Source: Mycobacterium noviomagense
GTDB lineage: Bacteria; Actinomycetota; Actinomycetes; Mycobacteriales; Mycobacteriaceae
DNA length: 64,000 nucleotides
Assembly: GCF_010731635.1 (NCBI RefSeq)
Contig: NZ_AP022583.1
Span: forward strand, 248,001-312,000
Reading direction: 5' to 3'
The notes under the pieces were generated by a model. The model did not search any database. It was not told where the DNA came from and saw nothing but the letters and a program-made list of their open reading frames with translations. A program made the position numbers and the translations under genes. The number at the start of each line of letters is the position of its first letter. Position 1 is the stretch's first letter. Below, in pieces: positions 32,086 to 41,499 of this stretch.

Positions 32086-32313
32086 GTACTCGCGGGTCGC
32101 CGACCCGCCGCGCCCGGCTTCGCCGCGCTCGCGATCGGCTCCAAGCTATCGGGTCGCCGACCCGCCGCGCCCGGCTTCGCCGCGCTCGCGATCGGCTCCA
32201 AGCTATCGGGTCGCCGACCCGCCGCGCCCGGCTTCGCCGCGCTCGCGATCGGCTCCGTACTCGCGGGTCGCCGACCCGCCGCGCCCGGCTTCGCCGCGCT
32301 CGCGATCGGCTCC
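32086..32313. repeat. Perfect tandem repeat, four copies of 57 bp (VNTR-type)
   Basis: Four copies of an identical 50-bp core (32093-32142, 32150-32199, 32207-32256, 32264-32313) are separated by 7-bp spacers that alternate between two types: GTACTCG before copies 1 and 4, AAGCTAT before copies 2 and 3. Each core starts with the hairpin CGGGTC-GCC-GACCCG and continues with a GC-rich stretch ending CGATCGGCTCC. A partial unit precedes the array. It fills the 294-bp divergent space between the MFS gene and cmrA, so copy number could change spacing for both promoters. Confidence 0.97.
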
Positions 32314-32336
32314 GATGCGTTGTCTACGCTTGCCGC

Positions 32337-33140
32337 ATGCCTGTACCCGCTCCCAGCCCCGACGCGCGCGCCGTTGTCACCGGAGCCTCGCAGAACATCG
32401 GCGAAGCGCTCGCCACCGAGCTAGCCGCGCGCGGCCACAACCTGATCGTCACCGCGCGCCGCGAGGATATCCTCACCGGCCTGGCCGCCCGTCTGACCGA
32501 CAAGTACGGGGTGACGGTCGACGTTCGGCCGGCTGATCTGACCGATCCTGCAGACCGGGCCAAGCTGTGCGACGAACTGGCTACCCGCAACATCTCGGTC
32601 CTGTGCGCCAATGCTGGCACTGCGACATTTGGCCCCGTAGCGACGCTCGACCCTGCTGGCGAAAAGGCGCAAGTACAGCTCAACGTCCTTGGGGTGCATG
32701 ACCTCACCCTGGCGGTGTTGCGAGGCATGGTTGAGCGACGGGCTGGCGGCATCCTGATTTCCGGTTCGGCAGCAGGCAATTCGCCGATCCCGTACAACGC
32801 GACCTATGCCGCTACCAAGGCGTTCGTCAACACGTTCAGTGAGTCGTTGCGTGGCGAACTGCGCGGCTCCGGTGTGCATGTCACGCTGCTGGCGCCGGGC
32901 CCGGTGCGCACCGACCTACCGGACCCGGCTGAAGCGTCGTTGGTCGACAGGCTGGTGCCGGATTTCCTGTGGATCTCGACCGAGCACACGGCGCGGGTTT
33001 CGCTGGATGCCTTGGCGCGCAACAAGATGCGTGTCGTTCCCGGGGTGACGTCCAAGGCGATGTCGGTGGCCAGCCAGTACGCCCCACGCGCGATCGTCGC
33101 GCCGATCGTCGGCAGCTTCTACAAGAAGCTGGGCGGATAG
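32337..33140 (+). CDS. cmrA: Short-chain dehydrogenase/reductase CmrA, mycolate reductase
   Basis: This 267-residue SDR has an NADP-binding loop TGASQNIG (residues 15-22), NAG (CANAG, about 90), catalytic Ser in ISGSAAG, and Tyr157-x3-Lys161 in YAATK. The match to Rv2509 identifies the reductase that converts the 3-oxo intermediate left by Pks13 condensation to mature mycolic acid, an essential cell-envelope step (established for the orthologues). The hydrophobic C-terminus (APRAIVAPIVGSFYKKLGG) may touch the membrane. It converges on the ATPase gene with 4 nt between stops. The ATG at 32337 lies 24 nt past the repeat array. Confidence 0.93.
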   Translation: MPVPAPSPDARAVVTGASQNIGEALATELAARGHNLIVTARREDILTGLAARLTDKYGVTVDVRPADLTDPADRAKLCDELATRNISVLCANAGTATFGPVATLDPAGEKAQVQLNVLGVHDLTLAVLRGMVERRAGGILISGSAAGNSPIPYNATYAATKAFVNTFSESLRGELRGSGVHVTLLAPGPVRTDLPDPAEASLVDRLVPDFLWISTEHTARVSLDALARNKMRVVPGVTSKAMSVASQYAPRAIVAPIVGSFYKKLGG

Positions 33141-33144
33141 TCCG

Positions 33145-34725
33145 TTACCGCCGTCGGCGGCCCGTGCCCATCATGCCGCGGGTGATTTCGCGGCCCATCG
33201 CGGTGCCCGCTGAGCGTGCGAAGCTTTTGGCCGCCGGGCTTGAGAAGAGGTTTTTCCACCACCGCAGGAAGCGCTTCCACCTGCTAAGCCGCTCGGGCTC
33301 AGGTGCGGGTGCGGGCTTGCGCTTGCCTTCCGGCGGCGCTGGCTCGGCTTGTGGCCGTTTGGCTTTCAGCATTTCGTAGGCCGACTCCCGGTCGATCGTC
33401 TTGCCGTATTCGGCTTGCAGCGGGCTGGCCTGGGCCGCTTGCTTGATTGCGTCGGTCCCGATCGCAGCCATCAACGACCGCGGCACCCGCATCCGCGTCC
33501 ACGCTACCGGGGTGGGCGCCCCCTTCTCCGAGAGCACCGTGACGATCGCCTCCCCGATACCCAGCGATGTCAGCGCCGACTCCAGGTCGTACACATCGGT
33601 TTTCGGGTAGGTGCGAACGGTTTTGGTGAGCGCTTTTTGGTCGTCGGGGGTGAACGCACGCAGGGCGTGCTGGATGCGCGCGCCCAGCTGGGAAAGGACG
33701 TCGTTCGGGATATCCGTCGGCAACTGGGTGCAGAAGAAGACGCCCACGCCCCGGGAGCGAATCAGCTTGACGGTTTGCTCCACCTGCTCGAGGAAGGCCT
33801 TCGAGGCGCCGGTGAACAGCAGGTGGGCCTCGTCGAACACGAATACCAGCTTGGGTTTGTCGACGTCGCCGACCTCCGGCAAAAACGTGAACAGGTCGGC
33901 CAGCACCCACATCAGGAACGTGGAGAACATCACCGGCCGTGCGGCCTGGTCACCCAGCTCGAGCAGCGTGATGACGCCGCGGCCGTGGTCGTCGGCGCGC
34001 AGTAGGTCCTCGGGTTTGAGCTCCGGTTCGCCGAAAAACGTGTCGGCACCTTCGGATTCGAGGTTTACCAATGCCCGCAGGATGACACCCGCCGTCGATG
34101 CGGACACCCCGCCGAGCGCTTTCAGCTCCGGCTTACCCTCATCGCTGGTCAGGTGACTGATGACTTCACGCAAATCCTTCAGGTCGAGCAGCGGAAGTTC
34201 TTTCTGGTCGGCCCAATGGAAGATCAACCCGAGCGTCGATTCCTGGGTGGCGTTGAGGCCCAACACCTTTGACAGCAAGATCGGGCCGAAGCTGGAGATG
34301 GTCGCACGCACCGGGACACCGATGCCCGTTGATCCCAGCGACAGGAATTCCACTGGGAAGCCAGTAGGCGCCCAGTTGTCGCCCGTTTCCTTCGCGCGGG
34401 AGGTGATCTTGTCGTTGGGCTCGCCGGGCCGAGCCAGGCCCGAGAGGTCACCCTTGACGTCGGCCATCAGCACCGGAACACCCGCAGCGGACAACTGTTC
34501 TGCGATCAGCTGCAGGGTCTTGGTCTTACCGGTGCCGGTGGCCCCGGCCACGAGGCCGTGCCTGTTGATCGTCGCCAACGGGATGCGGACCTGGGCGCCG
34601 GGGTCGGCATCGCCGTCCACCACGACGGTGCCTAGCTCTAAGGCTTGTCCTTCGACGGCATAGCCTGACGCGATCTGTTGTGCAGGGGTCTTTGCCGACC
34701 TACCCGACGTCGACTCAGAGCTCAT
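33145..34725 (-). CDS. HerA-like/DUF853 P-loop ATPase
   Basis: This 526-residue protein of the bacterial HerA-like helicase group has Walker A GATGTGKT (about 60-67), Walker B LVFVFDEAHLLF (about 293) and an arginine-finger region (IRSRGVGVFFCTQLPTDIP). The C-terminal about 80 residues are basic and Pro-rich (KRKPAPAPEPERLSRWKRFLRWWKN split), possibly for DNA or membrane contact. HerA relatives pump or process DNA, but the role of this mycobacterial family (Rv2510c) is unknown. The ATG is at 34725. No NurA nuclease is next to it. Confidence 0.9.
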   Translation of the reverse strand: MSSESTSGRSAKTPAQQIASGYAVEGQALELGTVVVDGDADPGAQVRIPLATINRHGLVAGATGTGKTKTLQLIAEQLSAAGVPVLMADVKGDLSGLARPGEPNDKITSRAKETGDNWAPTGFPVEFLSLGSTGIGVPVRATISSFGPILLSKVLGLNATQESTLGLIFHWADQKELPLLDLKDLREVISHLTSDEGKPELKALGGVSASTAGVILRALVNLESEGADTFFGEPELKPEDLLRADDHGRGVITLLELGDQAARPVMFSTFLMWVLADLFTFLPEVGDVDKPKLVFVFDEAHLLFTGASKAFLEQVEQTVKLIRSRGVGVFFCTQLPTDIPNDVLSQLGARIQHALRAFTPDDQKALTKTVRTYPKTDVYDLESALTSLGIGEAIVTVLSEKGAPTPVAWTRMRVPRSLMAAIGTDAIKQAAQASPLQAEYGKTIDRESAYEMLKAKRPQAEPAPPEGKRKPAPAPEPERLSRWKRFLRWWKNLFSSPAAKSFARSAGTAMGREITRGMMGTGRRRR

Positions 34726-34827
34726 GGCACCAGTCCTCTCGCCTACTGATCCCGGCAGAGCATGACACTACTTGGTGTTCGGCCTCGCCGGGGCGGCTGC
34801 GCTGGCCCCGGCTACGGTGGGCTTACT

Positions 34828-35484
34828 GTGAGCGCTGTGCGAGACGAACTGGTGTGGATCGACTGCGAGATGACCGGCCTCGATCTGCACTCGGACAAGT
34901 TGATCGAGATCGCGGCCCTGGTCACCGACGGTGAGCTGAACGTTCTCGGCGACGGTATCGACGTGGTGATCCACGCTGAGGACGCCGCATTGTCGTCGAT
35001 GATCGAGGTCGTTACCGACATGCACGCCCGCTCCGGCCTCATCGACGAGGTGCGGGCCTCTACGGTCGACGTGGCCACGGCCGAGACCATGGTGCTCGAC
35101 TACATTTGCGAGCACGTCAAGCAGCCGCGGACGGCTCCGTTGGCGGGCAATTCGATCGCCACCGACCGTGGGTTCATCGCCCGCGACATGCCGGCCCTGG
35201 ACTCTTTTCTGCATTACCGGATGATCGACGTGAGCACGATCAAAGAGCTGTGCCGACGTTGGTATCCGCGCATCTATTACGGGCAGCCCACCAAGGGTCT
35301 GGCCCACCGCGCGCTGGCCGATATTCGGGAGTCAATCCGCGAACTGCAGTTCTATCGGCGTACCGTGTTCGTCCCGCCGCCCGGGCCTTCTACCAGCGAC
35401 ATCGCCGCGGTGGCCGCCGAAGTTGGGGGTCTGACGGACGCGGCGAAGGAGATCGATTCGGCCGCCGAGCGCGGAAGCGGTTAA
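34828..35484 (+). CDS. orn: Oligoribonuclease (DEDDh 3'-5' exonuclease)
   Basis: This 218-residue enzyme degrades 2-5 nt RNA oligomers and pGpG-type dinucleotides. DEDDh residues are visible: Asp12 and Glu14 (IDCEMTGLD), Asp in [15 protein letters not shown], and the His/Asp pair in HRALADI. I set the GTG start at 34828 ([14 protein letters not shown]), which gives the family N-terminus; an in-frame start 22 codons upstream adds an unrelated Gly/Arg-rich stretch. There is an Ala-rich C-terminal extension after the catalytic core, as in Rv2511. It is followed by tRNA-His, possibly on the same transcript. Confidence 0.96.
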   Translation: MSAVRDELVWIDCEMTGLDLHSDKLIEIAALVTDGELNVLGDGIDVVIHAEDAALSSMIEVVTDMHARSGLIDEVRASTVDVATAETMVLDYICEHVKQPRTAPLAGNSIATDRGFIARDMPALDSFLHYRMIDVSTIKELCRRWYPRIYYGQPTKGLAHRALADIRESIRELQFYRRTVFVPPPGPSTSDIAAVAAEVGGLTDAAKEIDSAAERGSG

Positions 35485-35532
35485 TATCGACGTCGCCGCC
35501 CATCGGCCCGCGAGGAGCGGGTCAGCGGCGAT

Positions 35533-35609
35533 GGTGAGTGTAGTTCAGTTGGTAGAGCACCAGGTTGTGATCCTGGATGTCGCGGGTTCGAGTCCCGTCA
35601 CTCACCCCA
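35533..35609 (+). tRNA. tRNA-His (anticodon GTG), CCA encoded
   Basis: Cloverleaf: acceptor GTGAGTG/CACTCAC with the extra 5' G (G-1, base 35533) facing C73, the identity element of tRNA-His. D-arm GTTC-AGTTGGTA-GAGC, anticodon stem CCAGG/CCTGG with loop TTGTGAT, T-arm GCGGG-TTCGAGT-CCCGT. The 3' CCA is encoded (35607-35609). It begins 48 nt after orn. Confidence 0.97.
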
Positions 35610-35707
35610 CAGGTCAGTGGGCTTTCTACCCTCTGGCCCTACGCTGTTCAGCGCGCAGAACGCGGAGCCTTGCGTTGCAAGGTAGGCCCCGTTGGTTGCA
35701 ACGTGGC

Positions 35708-36175
35708 CTAATCCGGCCGAAGAACCGGCTTGGGACTGGCGTCCACCTCAAGCTGCAGCCAAATCACTTGCGCCCGTGCCCAAGCGGCCACAGCTTCGGC
35801 TTCAGCCGCTTCTGCCGCGGCCTGCATCTCCAGTCGCCACCGTCTGCGCCGGGCTTCTGCGCTGGCTCGGTGGGCACCCTGGCGGTTATGCCTCCGTGCG
35901 GCTGAGGCGACCTGCGGCGGTAGCGCGGCCTCTCTCTTTTGGCGCGTGTAGATATCCGACAGGACGAAAGCCACGCCGATTAGCACCAGCAGCGGCATGA
36001 ACACCAGTGGGTGCGCGGCCACTCCGGCTATGCCGACAAGCGTGCAAGGCACCGCCACTGCCACCGTGGCCTCCCGATGTCGACCGCACAGGTCGACAAT
36101 TCTCGCCGGCGCCGCCAACGCCACCGCGGTCTCCGGATGCCGATCCGGCCAACTCATAACCATTTCGGAGACCAC
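35708..36175 (-). CDS. Small membrane protein of unknown function
   Basis: I do not recognise a named family. The 155-residue product has a long hydrophobic region (AVAVPCTLVGIAGVAAHPLVFMPLLVLIGVAFVL, split over about 40-74) that can form one or two membrane helices. A basic segment (YTRQKREA...RRHNRQ) and an Ala/Glu/Arg-rich, probable coiled-coil helix (EARRRRWRLEMQAAAEAAEAEA) follow. The start is taken at GTG 36175, which has GGAGAGG about 7 nt upstream; ATGs at 36163 and 36157 are alternatives. It lies where H37Rv carries an IS element and toxin-antitoxin genes, so this interval varies between species. Confidence 0.65.
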   Translation of the reverse strand: MVSEMVMSWPDRHPETAVALAAPARIVDLCGRHREATVAVAVPCTLVGIAGVAAHPLVFMPLLVLIGVAFVLSDIYTRQKREAALPPQVASAARRHNRQGAHRASAEARRRRWRLEMQAAAEAAEAEAVAAWARAQVIWLQLEVDASPKPVLRPD

Positions 36176-36330
36176 ATGATCGCCTCTCCTTCGCGGAGAT
36201 ATTGGCGCATGAGCGTACTGCCACAACGGCACGGAACTGAGCAGACACGCCACAGCTGGCCAGCACGGTGCGGTCTCGATCGGACTTCGGGATGAAATCG
36301 GCGCGAGCTAACCAGCGACCTTCGCTCGCC

Positions 36331-37560
36331 CTAGCGAGCGGTGCTGTCCGTCTTGGCGTTACCGGCACGCCACGTGTCCCACGGGATATTCCAGTCACCG
36401 AGCCCTTCAGTGCCCGACAGCGTCGGCCCCACCGTATTGATGACTTGCACGACGTCGCCACGCTTGGTGTGGTCGTAGAACCAGATGGCGTTGCTGGGAC
36501 TGACGTTGATGCAACCGTGGCTGGTATTGCTGTGACCCTGAGCGCCCACCGACCACGGCGCGGAGTGCACGAAGACCCCGCTGTAGGAAATCTGGGTCGC
36601 CCAATCGACGTCGGTGCGATACCCGTTGGGCGAGTTGACCGGAACCCCGTAAGTCGACGAATCCATGATGATGTGCTTGTAGCGTTCGCCGACAAGGTAG
36701 GTGCCATTGGCGGTCGGTGTGCTGTCTTTGCCCATCGAGATCGGCATGGTCTTGGCGACCTCGCCGTTGATCCGCACAGTCAGCGTCTTGGTGGCGTCGT
36801 CGGCTGTTGCGATGACTTCGTCACCAATAGTGAAGTGCGTCTTGAGGTTGTCCTCTCCGAACAGCCCGTCGCCCAAGTCGACACCGTAGGTGTTGACCGC
36901 CACGTCGACGGAAGTGTCCGGCTTCCAGAATTCCTTTGGCCGCCAACGCACTTCGCGATTGTTCAGCCAGTAGAAAGCACCTTCGACGGGTGGTTTGGTC
37001 GTCACCTTGATGGCTTTTTCCGCCGCAGTGCGGTTGGCGATGTTCTCGTCGAACCGGATCGCGACCGGCTGGCCTACACCAACCACTTCGCCATCCAGCG
37101 GCACGACGTAGGGCATCGTGGTGTTCTCGGGGGACTGGGTCTCGAAGGTCATCTGGCGGGTTGCGACGCCACCCAGCCCGCGGGCCTTCGCGACCAGCGT
37201 GTAGCTCCTGTTGTAGCCGAGCGGCTCGGCAGTCGACCAACGCACCCCATCCGGGCTGAGTTGACCGCTCACCGACCTGCCGTTCTCGTTGACCATGGTG
37301 ACCTCGGCCAACACCCCGCCCTCGGCGGTCACCGTCACTGGCGCGTCGACAGCGACGCCTACGGCGCCGTCGGTCACCGAAGCGGTCAACTTCGGCACCA
37401 GCAAGTCACTGAACGGGGTGCCCTTGTCGAAGATGACCTTCGTCGGCCCGCCGGCGCTGTTGTTGCCGCAGCCGCCCAGGCCCACCACCACAGCCGGGAT
37501 CACCAGCGCGACCAGCCACGACCGGCGAAAACGCGCAGCAGTCACCGAGCGACCTGCCAC
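36331..37560 (-). CDS. ldtB: L,D-transpeptidase LdtB (LppS, LdtMt2 type), lipoprotein
   Basis: This enzyme makes 3->3 cross-links in mycobacterial peptidoglycan outside the membrane and is the main carbapenem-sensitive L,D-transpeptidase. The 409-residue protein has a signal sequence with lipobox GLGGC (Cys about 31), two immunoglobulin-like domains (about 50-240) and a YkuD catalytic domain with GVFVHSAPW and SHGCINV (catalytic Cys about 350), plus the C-terminal Trp-rich tail typical of LdtMt2 ([13 protein letters not shown]). The GTG start at 37560 has GGGGGAG 7 nt upstream and gives the expected length (Rv2518c, 408). All active-site residues are present. Confidence 0.96.
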   Translation of the reverse strand: MAGRSVTAARFRRSWLVALVIPAVVVGLGGCGNNSAGGPTKVIFDKGTPFSDLLVPKLTASVTDGAVGVAVDAPVTVTAEGGVLAEVTMVNENGRSVSGQLSPDGVRWSTAEPLGYNRSYTLVAKARGLGGVATRQMTFETQSPENTTMPYVVPLDGEVVGVGQPVAIRFDENIANRTAAEKAIKVTTKPPVEGAFYWLNNREVRWRPKEFWKPDTSVDVAVNTYGVDLGDGLFGEDNLKTHFTIGDEVIATADDATKTLTVRINGEVAKTMPISMGKDSTPTANGTYLVGERYKHIIMDSSTYGVPVNSPNGYRTDVDWATQISYSGVFVHSAPWSVGAQGHSNTSHGCINVSPSNAIWFYDHTKRGDVVQVINTVGPTLSGTEGLGDWNIPWDTWRAGNAKTDSTAR

Positions 37561-37713
37561 TACCGTGCTCCCCCATGCGACCCGATGGAATCTGTAGACT
37601 TGGCAGTAGTTTAAGGGCACGCGGCCCACGGCGCTGTGACGCTCCAGCGGATGTCCACGAGATTCGCACCGCGGCGCAGCGCCTGTTATTGTCGCGTTCC
37701 TGGAGCAACCCAA

Positions 37714-37789
<76 letters not shown>

Positions 37790-37870
37790 GCCAAAGTTAC
37801 TGGCAGAGGCCATTTCGCCCAGCTGCCCTCGCGTCGCATTCGTCGCGTAAGGCACGCAGGTTCTTTACCT

Positions 37871-37891
37871 GGTCTCCGCTGCTGGGAGACC
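37871..37891 (+). terminator. Hairpin downstream of tRNA-Lys, possible terminator
   Basis: GGTCTCC (37871-37877) pairs perfectly with GGAGACC (37885-37891) around a 7-nt loop. It is the clearest hairpin between tRNA-Lys and the methyltransferase. There is no U-tract, as is common for mycobacterial terminators, so its role is uncertain. Confidence 0.35.
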
Positions 37892-37971
37892 TCCGTCACA
37901 GCAAACACGAACACCTGGCGTAATTGTGAGATTGATGCCGACCGCGCCTGCACCGGCATAGCGTCTTGGCC

Positions 37972-39054
37972 ATGACTACACCGCATAAAGACCGCGCGCT
38001 GGCCAAAGAAAGCGCCGAAGAGTTCGCCGAACGGATGGTCGCGGCCATCGACAGCGCCAGCCTGGCCATCTTGGTGTCTATCGGACACCAAACCAAGCTG
38101 TTCGACACGTTGGATGAGCTTCCGCCGTCCACCAGCGCGCACATCGCAGAAGTCGCCCGACTCAATGAACGTTACGTGCGGGAATGGCTCGGCGGCGTGG
38201 TCGCGGGCCGAATCGTCGACTACGACCCAAAGACGCAAACCTACTCGCTGCCACGCAACCACGCGGCGGTGCTTACGCGGTCCGCGGGACCCGACAACCT
38301 TGCTCGCGTCGCACAGTTCATCCCGCTCCTCGGTGAGGTGGAGCAAAAGATCATCGACCGTTTCCACAACGGCGGCGGGCTGTCCTACAGCGAATATCCA
38401 CGCTTCCACGCGCTGATGGCCGAGCAGAGCGGCGAGGTGTTCGATGCCGCGCTGATCGAGGTGATTCTCCCGATGGCAGGAGATCTGCCCCAGCGCCTCG
38501 CGGCCGGTAGCGAGGTTGCCGATATCGGTTGCGGCAGTGGGCATGCCATCAACCTGCTGGCGCGCGCCTTCCCGGCCAGCCGGTTCACTGGCATCGACTT
38601 CTCCGAGGAGGGCCTGGCGGCCGGCACCGCCGAGGCGGCACGGCTCGGTTTGACCAACGCGAAGTTTGTGCGGCGCGACGTCGCTCAGTTCGACACGACA
38701 CAGGCCTACGACGTGATCACCGCGTTCGACGCGATTCACGATCAGGCCCAGCCGGCGCGTGTGCTGGCGAACATCTTCCGTGCACTGCGGCCGGGCGGCG
38801 TGTTCTTGATGGTGGACATCAAGGCGTCGAGCTGCCTGGAGGACAACATCGGCGTGCCCTTCGCGCCCTACCTTTACACCGTCTCGACGATGCACTGCAT
38901 GAGCGTGTCGCTGGGGTTGGACGGCGCCGGACTGGGCACGGTATGGGGCAGCCAGCGCGCAACGTCGATGTTGAGCGATGCGGGGTTCAGCGACGTGGCT
39001 GTGCGCGAAATCGAGTCGGATCCGATCAACTATTACTACGTCGCCCGGAAGTGA
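37972..39054 (+). CDS. Class I SAM-dependent methyltransferase with N-terminal winged-helix domain
   Basis: This 360-residue methyltransferase has an N-terminal helical, winged-helix-like domain (about 1-100; [21 protein letters not shown]) used for dimerisation in small-molecule O-methyltransferases. The SAM-binding domain follows, with [15 protein letters not shown] (motif I, about 182-196), an acidic ligand in GIDFSEEGL, and [15 protein letters not shown] (post-motif). It resembles the Rv2258c type rather than RNA or mycolate methyltransferases. The substrate is unknown. The ATG at 37972 is preceded by no strong ribosome site. It is monocistronic and convergent with the cyclase fusion gene. 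Confidence 0.85.
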   Translation: MTTPHKDRALAKESAEEFAERMVAAIDSASLAILVSIGHQTKLFDTLDELPPSTSAHIAEVARLNERYVREWLGGVVAGRIVDYDPKTQTYSLPRNHAAVLTRSAGPDNLARVAQFIPLLGEVEQKIIDRFHNGGGLSYSEYPRFHALMAEQSGEVFDAALIEVILPMAGDLPQRLAAGSEVADIGCGSGHAINLLARAFPASRFTGIDFSEEGLAAGTAEAARLGLTNAKFVRRDVAQFDTTQAYDVITAFDAIHDQAQPARVLANIFRALRPGGVFLMVDIKASSCLEDNIGVPFAPYLYTVSTMHCMSVSLGLDGAGLGTVWGSQRATSMLSDAGFSDVAVREIESDPINYYYVARK

Positions 39055-39154
39055 TCGGGCAACGTTTCCCCGAAAGGCTTGTACCAGTGGCCATTCCGCG
39101 CCCCCTTCGTGCCGCAAGAGGCGATCCAGGGCATCGCCAAGGAACCCGACTGCG

Positions 39155-40492
39155 TCAACCCTGGACGGCGAAAAGCCCCCACTCGCCCGCCACACCCTTG
39201 AGGACGTGCTCGCCGCGAGTGGCAAAGCGCAGGCCGGACCCGGCGACCAGGTCGACAACGACGCGCGACACCAGCACCTCGCCCGCCCCGGCCGCTGCTG
39301 CCACGCGCGCGGCGATGTGGACGGCGATGCCGCTGATGTCGTCGCCGCGCAGCTCGACCTCGCCCGTGTGTACGCCCGCCCGCACCTCGAGGCCCAGACT
39401 CCGCAGCGCATCGCGAGTCGCGATGGCACATCGGATCGCGCGGGCAGGTCCGTCGAACCGAGCGAGAAAGCCGTCGCCCGTCGTGTTGACCTCACGGCCG
39501 TGGAAGCGCTCAAGCTGGCGCCGGACGTGGGCGTCGTGCCTGCCGAGCAGCTCCTTCCATCGCTCGTCACCGAGCTCGACCGCTCGCTTCGTGGAGTCGA
39601 CGATGTCGGTAAACAGTACGGTGGCCAGGACGCGTTCGACCGCAGGCGCCGGCCGGACGCCGGTGAGGAACTCCTCGATCTCGTCGAGCAAGGTGTCCGC
39701 GTCGCCCGTGAAGAACAGATGGTCGGTGCCGTCGAGCTCGACGAACTTGGCCCCAGAGATGCGGTCAGCAAGGTAGCGACCCATCTCGAACCTGACCATC
39801 CGGTCGTCGCGCCGGTGCAGCACGAGCGTTGGCGCCTGGATCACGGGCAGCACATCGCGGATGTCCAGCTGGGGGTAAAGCGCGAAGATGTTGCGGACCA
39901 TGCCCGGGCTGGCGGCCACCCGCTGCAGCCGCGCCCACCATCGCCGCAGGTCGGCGTCGCCACGCCGGCTCGGAGCCCATGCACCGAGTCCGACGCCCTC
40001 ACCCCAGCCCTTGGCGCTGATCTCGACCAAAGCCGAAAGCTGCTCCTCGGTGACACCGAGGGGGTAGTCAGGCGCTCGCAGCAGCCGGGAGAACGTGCCG
40101 TACAGGACGAGCGCATTCACGCGGTCGGGATGGCTGGCTGTCATCAGCATCGCCATTGCGCCGCCCTCCGAAATGCCCACGAGGTCGGCGCGTTTGCATC
40201 CGGCCGCGTCCATGACGGCTCGCAGGTCGTCGACGGACTCTTCCAACGTCGGCGCGTGCGTCGTCGGATCGGAGAGGCCAGTGCCCCTCTTGTCGAAGGT
40301 GACGACGCGCCGGAAGGACGCGAGCCGGGAGTAGAAGTGGGCGACCGACGGCTCCTCCCACATGATGTCGAGGTGCGAGATGAAGCCGGGTGCGACGACA
40401 AGGTCGGGTCCCGCGCCGGTCACCGAGAACGCGATGTTCAGGCCGCCGCTCTTGGCATAGTGGATGTCCGGCGCCCCGCCGCCGACGTTCAT
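39155..40492 (-). CDS. Alpha/beta-hydrolase - class III nucleotide cyclase fusion
   Basis: This 445-residue fusion has an N-terminal alpha/beta-hydrolase (FDKRGTGLSDP, nucleophile elbow GISEGG with Ser about 106, GTDHLFF for the His) and a C-terminal cyclase domain (about 280-445) with both metal aspartates (FTDIVDST, TGDGFLARF). The residue that normally selects adenine (Lys in VKTTGDG) is Asn here (VNTTGDG), and the transition-state Asn of NxAAR is His (VHIAARV); the Arg is kept. The same architecture occurs in Rv1900c, also a non-canonical cyclase. It may make cAMP weakly or respond to a ligand bound by the hydrolase half. The catalytic state of both halves is unproven. Confidence 0.9.
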   Translation of the reverse strand: MNVGGGAPDIHYAKSGGLNIAFSVTGAGPDLVVAPGFISHLDIMWEEPSVAHFYSRLASFRRVVTFDKRGTGLSDPTTHAPTLEESVDDLRAVMDAAGCKRADLVGISEGGAMAMLMTASHPDRVNALVLYGTFSRLLRAPDYPLGVTEEQLSALVEISAKGWGEGVGLGAWAPSRRGDADLRRWWARLQRVAASPGMVRNIFALYPQLDIRDVLPVIQAPTLVLHRRDDRMVRFEMGRYLADRISGAKFVELDGTDHLFFTGDADTLLDEIEEFLTGVRPAPAVERVLATVLFTDIVDSTKRAVELGDERWKELLGRHDAHVRRQLERFHGREVNTTGDGFLARFDGPARAIRCAIATRDALRSLGLEVRAGVHTGEVELRGDDISGIAVHIAARVAAAAGAGEVLVSRVVVDLVAGSGLRFATRGEHVLKGVAGEWGLFAVQG

Positions 40493-40617
40493 GGTCGAAC
40501 CTTACGCCGCAACAGGCCACGCGAAAGCACCCCGGACGGTCCGCCGCCAACTGCAGGAAACGTACAAATAGTTGTGTCGCCATTAGCGCCTTGCCGCAGG
40601 CGTATCAGCCTTCAGGA

Positions 40618-40845
40618 TCACCGATTCCTGACTCTGCGCACCACCAACACCACGGTGAGCGCTCCGATGCTGACCAGGGAAACCGCCACCACAGGCTTTT
40701 TCACGAACATGATCACCTGGGCCTTGACGTCGTCGGCGAGCCGGCGGGGATTTGCCCGCGCCGCGAGCGAGTCGACGGTTGCGGCCAACTGTTCGCGGGC
40801 CTGGTCGATCTCCTGCTTGATGGTGTCGGGATCGCGCTCCGCCAC
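40618..40845 (-). CDS. Small single-pass membrane protein (DUF3618 type)
   Basis: This 75-residue protein has an amphipathic helical N-terminus (DPDTIKQEIDQAREQLAATVDSLAARANPRRLADDVK, split over about 5-42) and one C-terminal membrane helix (PVVAVSLVSIGALTVVLVVRR). It matches Rv2520c in length when begun at the GTG at 40845, which has GGAGGGG just upstream; the in-frame ATG at 40857 would destroy that spacing. The function is unknown. It is divergent from bcp. Confidence 0.85.
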   Translation of the reverse strand: MAERDPDTIKQEIDQAREQLAATVDSLAARANPRRLADDVKAQVIMFVKKPVVAVSLVSIGALTVVLVVRRVRNR

Positions 40846-40963
40846 TGTCCCCTCCATGTCTTGCCCGCATGTGGGCACGCTCGCTGAAGTTGCCGTCTTG
40901 CCGCACTACCCTAGAGCAGCCGGCACCGCCTCCGGCGCTTCGGTGAACAGAAAGGGGACTTCG

Positions 40964-41437
40964 TTGGCCGACCCCGTGCGCCTGCAACCCGGCGACAAAG
41001 CGCCCGCTTTCCGGCTGCCCGACGCCGACGGCAACACCGTGTCGCTAGCCGACTACAAGGGACGCCGCCTCGTCGTCTACTTCTATCCGGCCGCGTCCAC
41101 ACCCGGTTGCACCAAAGAGGCCTGTGACTTCCGCGACAATCTGCACAACCTCAACGACGCCGGCATCGAGGTCGTCGGCATCTCCCCCGACAAGCCGGAG
41201 AAGCTGGCCAAATTCCGCGATGCCGAAGGGCTGACGTTCCCGCTGTTGTCCGATCCCGATCGCAAGGTGTTGACCGCGTGGGGCGCCTACGGCGCCAAGC
41301 AAATGTACGGCAAAACTGTGCAGGGCGTCATCCGCTCGACGTTCCTCGTCGACGAAGAAGGCAAGATCGCCTTGGCCCAGTACAACGTCAAGGCGACTGG
41401 CCACGTGGCCAAGCTGAGGCGAGACCTCGGCGTGTAA
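40964..41437 (+). CDS. bcp: Peroxiredoxin Bcp (thiol peroxidase of the AhpC/TSA family)
   Basis: Bcp reduces hydrogen and organic peroxides with thioredoxin-type reductants in the cytoplasm. The 157-residue protein has peroxidatic Cys49 in ASTPGC and a second Cys five residues on (CTKEAC, Cys54), the atypical 2-Cys BCP pattern. Core motifs are GDKAPAF, GISPDKPEKLAKF and FPLLSDPDR. The start is the TTG at 40964, with AAAGGGGA 5 nt upstream, and gives exactly the length of Rv2521. The frame stays open far upstream, but that region is antisense to the cyclase gene. Confidence 0.96.
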   Translation: MADPVRLQPGDKAPAFRLPDADGNTVSLADYKGRRLVVYFYPAASTPGCTKEACDFRDNLHNLNDAGIEVVGISPDKPEKLAKFRDAEGLTFPLLSDPDRKVLTAWGAYGAKQMYGKTVQGVIRSTFLVDEEGKIALAQYNVKATGHVAKLRRDLGV

Positions 41438-41499
41438 ATCCCGGTCGTCGAATGTGCAGCTTCTAGGCGCGATTTCGTCTTGGATTCGTCGAGCGCAAG

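Noticed and set aside
32086..32313. CRISPR array
   Set aside because: Repeats are 50-57 bp in tandem, the 7-bp spacers are only two sequences, and no cas genes are present.
38978..41437. An 819-codon open frame on the plus strand
   Set aside because: It is open only because of high GC. It runs antisense through the cyclase fusion and across the intergenic space; only its last 158 codons (bcp, from the TTG at 40964) are real.
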